The notes under the pieces are model-generated. The model was not told the origin of the DNA, ran no database searches, and saw only the letters and a list, made by a program, of their open reading frames with translations. From Clostridium niameyense (GTDB lineage: Bacteria > Bacillota > Clostridia > Clostridiales > Clostridiaceae), in NCBI RefSeq assembly GCF_001243045.1, contig NZ_LN849007.1:1950989-2014988 (forward strand): a DNA stretch of 64,000 bases, in the 5' to 3' direction. The translations under genes and the position numbers were made by a program. Every line of letters begins with the position of its first letter. The first letter of the stretch is position 1. Below are positions 63,742 to 64,000 of this stretch, one piece after another.

Positions 63742-64000
63742 ATGTTAAAGAACAAAAAACATTGTTTCCTATTAGTTGTAACTATATTATTTGTAATTTC
63801 ATTAATGGGATGTACTAATAAAAATAACTCTAGTAAAACTGTAGAAAAAAAAGAGGATATTATAAGAGTAGCTATATCCCCAGGATATTATCCTTTTATA
63901 TTTAAAGAAAATGATAAATTAAAAGGTTTTGAAATTGATTTATGGAACGAAATTAGCAAAAGAACTGGTGCCAAAATTAAATATGAGTGTGCAGATTTTA
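63742..64000 (+). CDS. Amino-acid-binding lipoprotein (partial, runs off the window)
   Basis: ATG 63742 after GGAGG begins a lipoprotein signal (basic MLKNKKH, hydrophobic stretch, lipobox SLMGC) and then the family 3 solute-binding pattern VAISPGYYPFIFKEN and GFEIDLWNEISKRTG. The frame is open to the last base, so only the first ~86 residues are present. Probably an ABC importer for an amino acid; its partners would lie to the right. Confidence 0.85.
   Translation, partial: MLKNKKHCFLLVVTILFVISLMGCTNKNNSSKTVEKKEDIIRVAISPGYYPFIFKENDKLKGFEIDLWNEISKRTGAKIKYECADF

Noticed and set aside
1-64000. CRISPR arrays, prophage modules, intact insertion sequences, toxin genes
   Set aside because: No spaced direct repeats, integrase, phage structural or transposase genes, and no neurotoxin-cluster genes were seen.

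Overview
The window is chromosomal DNA of a low-GC, spore-forming, anaerobic Firmicute. AT content is very high, codons end mostly in A or T, Shine-Dalgarno sequences are strong (GGAGG), TTG and GTG starts are frequent, and the gene set (AddAB, SbcCD, ferritin-like proteins, clostridial DUFs) fits Clostridium. From memory it most resembles proteolytic C. botulinum group I / C. sporogenes; no search was run. I see no prophage, CRISPR array, intact insertion sequence or toxin gene, and only one decayed coding remnant (about 17.16-17.33 kb).

0-9 kb: SDR reductase, thiol peroxidase (tpx), a DUF3892 protein, a DinG/XPD-type helicase fused to a RecB-like nuclease domain, a ferritin-like protein, trmB, a membrane-anchored lysozyme-like protein, and an ArsB/NhaD-type permease whose leader can fold over its own ribosome binding site. 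8.4-17 kb: site-2 protease, a pair of membrane-anchored envelope proteins (beta-propeller-like and phosphodiester glycosidase), tRNA-Glu(CUC), a large ferritin-like protein, a CadC-like repressor with a Cd/Zn P-type ATPase and a clear operator, a 53-residue DUF1540 protein, and a YitT protein.

17-30 kb: LD-carboxypeptidase; sbcD-sbcC-nudix operon; ECF transporter S component translationally coupled to a methyltransferase; MocR regulator, LemA and TPM proteins; a frameshifted small membrane protein gene. 30-43 kb: TPP-riboswitch-controlled thiamine salvage operon thiD-thiM-thiE, ddl, a membrane-tethered methyltransferase, an amino-acid ABC transporter lacking an ATPase gene, an ECF sigma factor with DUF4179 partner, patatin, pepT, and a chemoreceptor with its sensor domain at the C-terminus.

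43-52 kb: addA and addB, separated by a bactofilin, an Arg-rich protein with a mother-cell-sigma-like promoter, and a small export protein. 52.3-53.7 kb: a Ca2+/Na+ exchanger-family gene preceded by a consensus promoter and a short attenuator leader that matches no riboswitch I recognise; this is my best candidate for something undescribed.

53.7-61.3 kb: sialic acid catabolism: NanA lyase, SSS symporter, YhcH anomerase, NanE epimerase and NanK kinase, with a flavoprotein and a LacI-type regulator upstream. A 16-bp palindrome fills the spacer of the nanA promoter and a related site lies in the leader. 61.3-64 kb: panB-panC behind a structured leader (possibly the 'pan' RNA motif), with a hairpin between the panC ribosome binding site and its start codon, then a truncated amino-acid-binding lipoprotein gene at the right edge.
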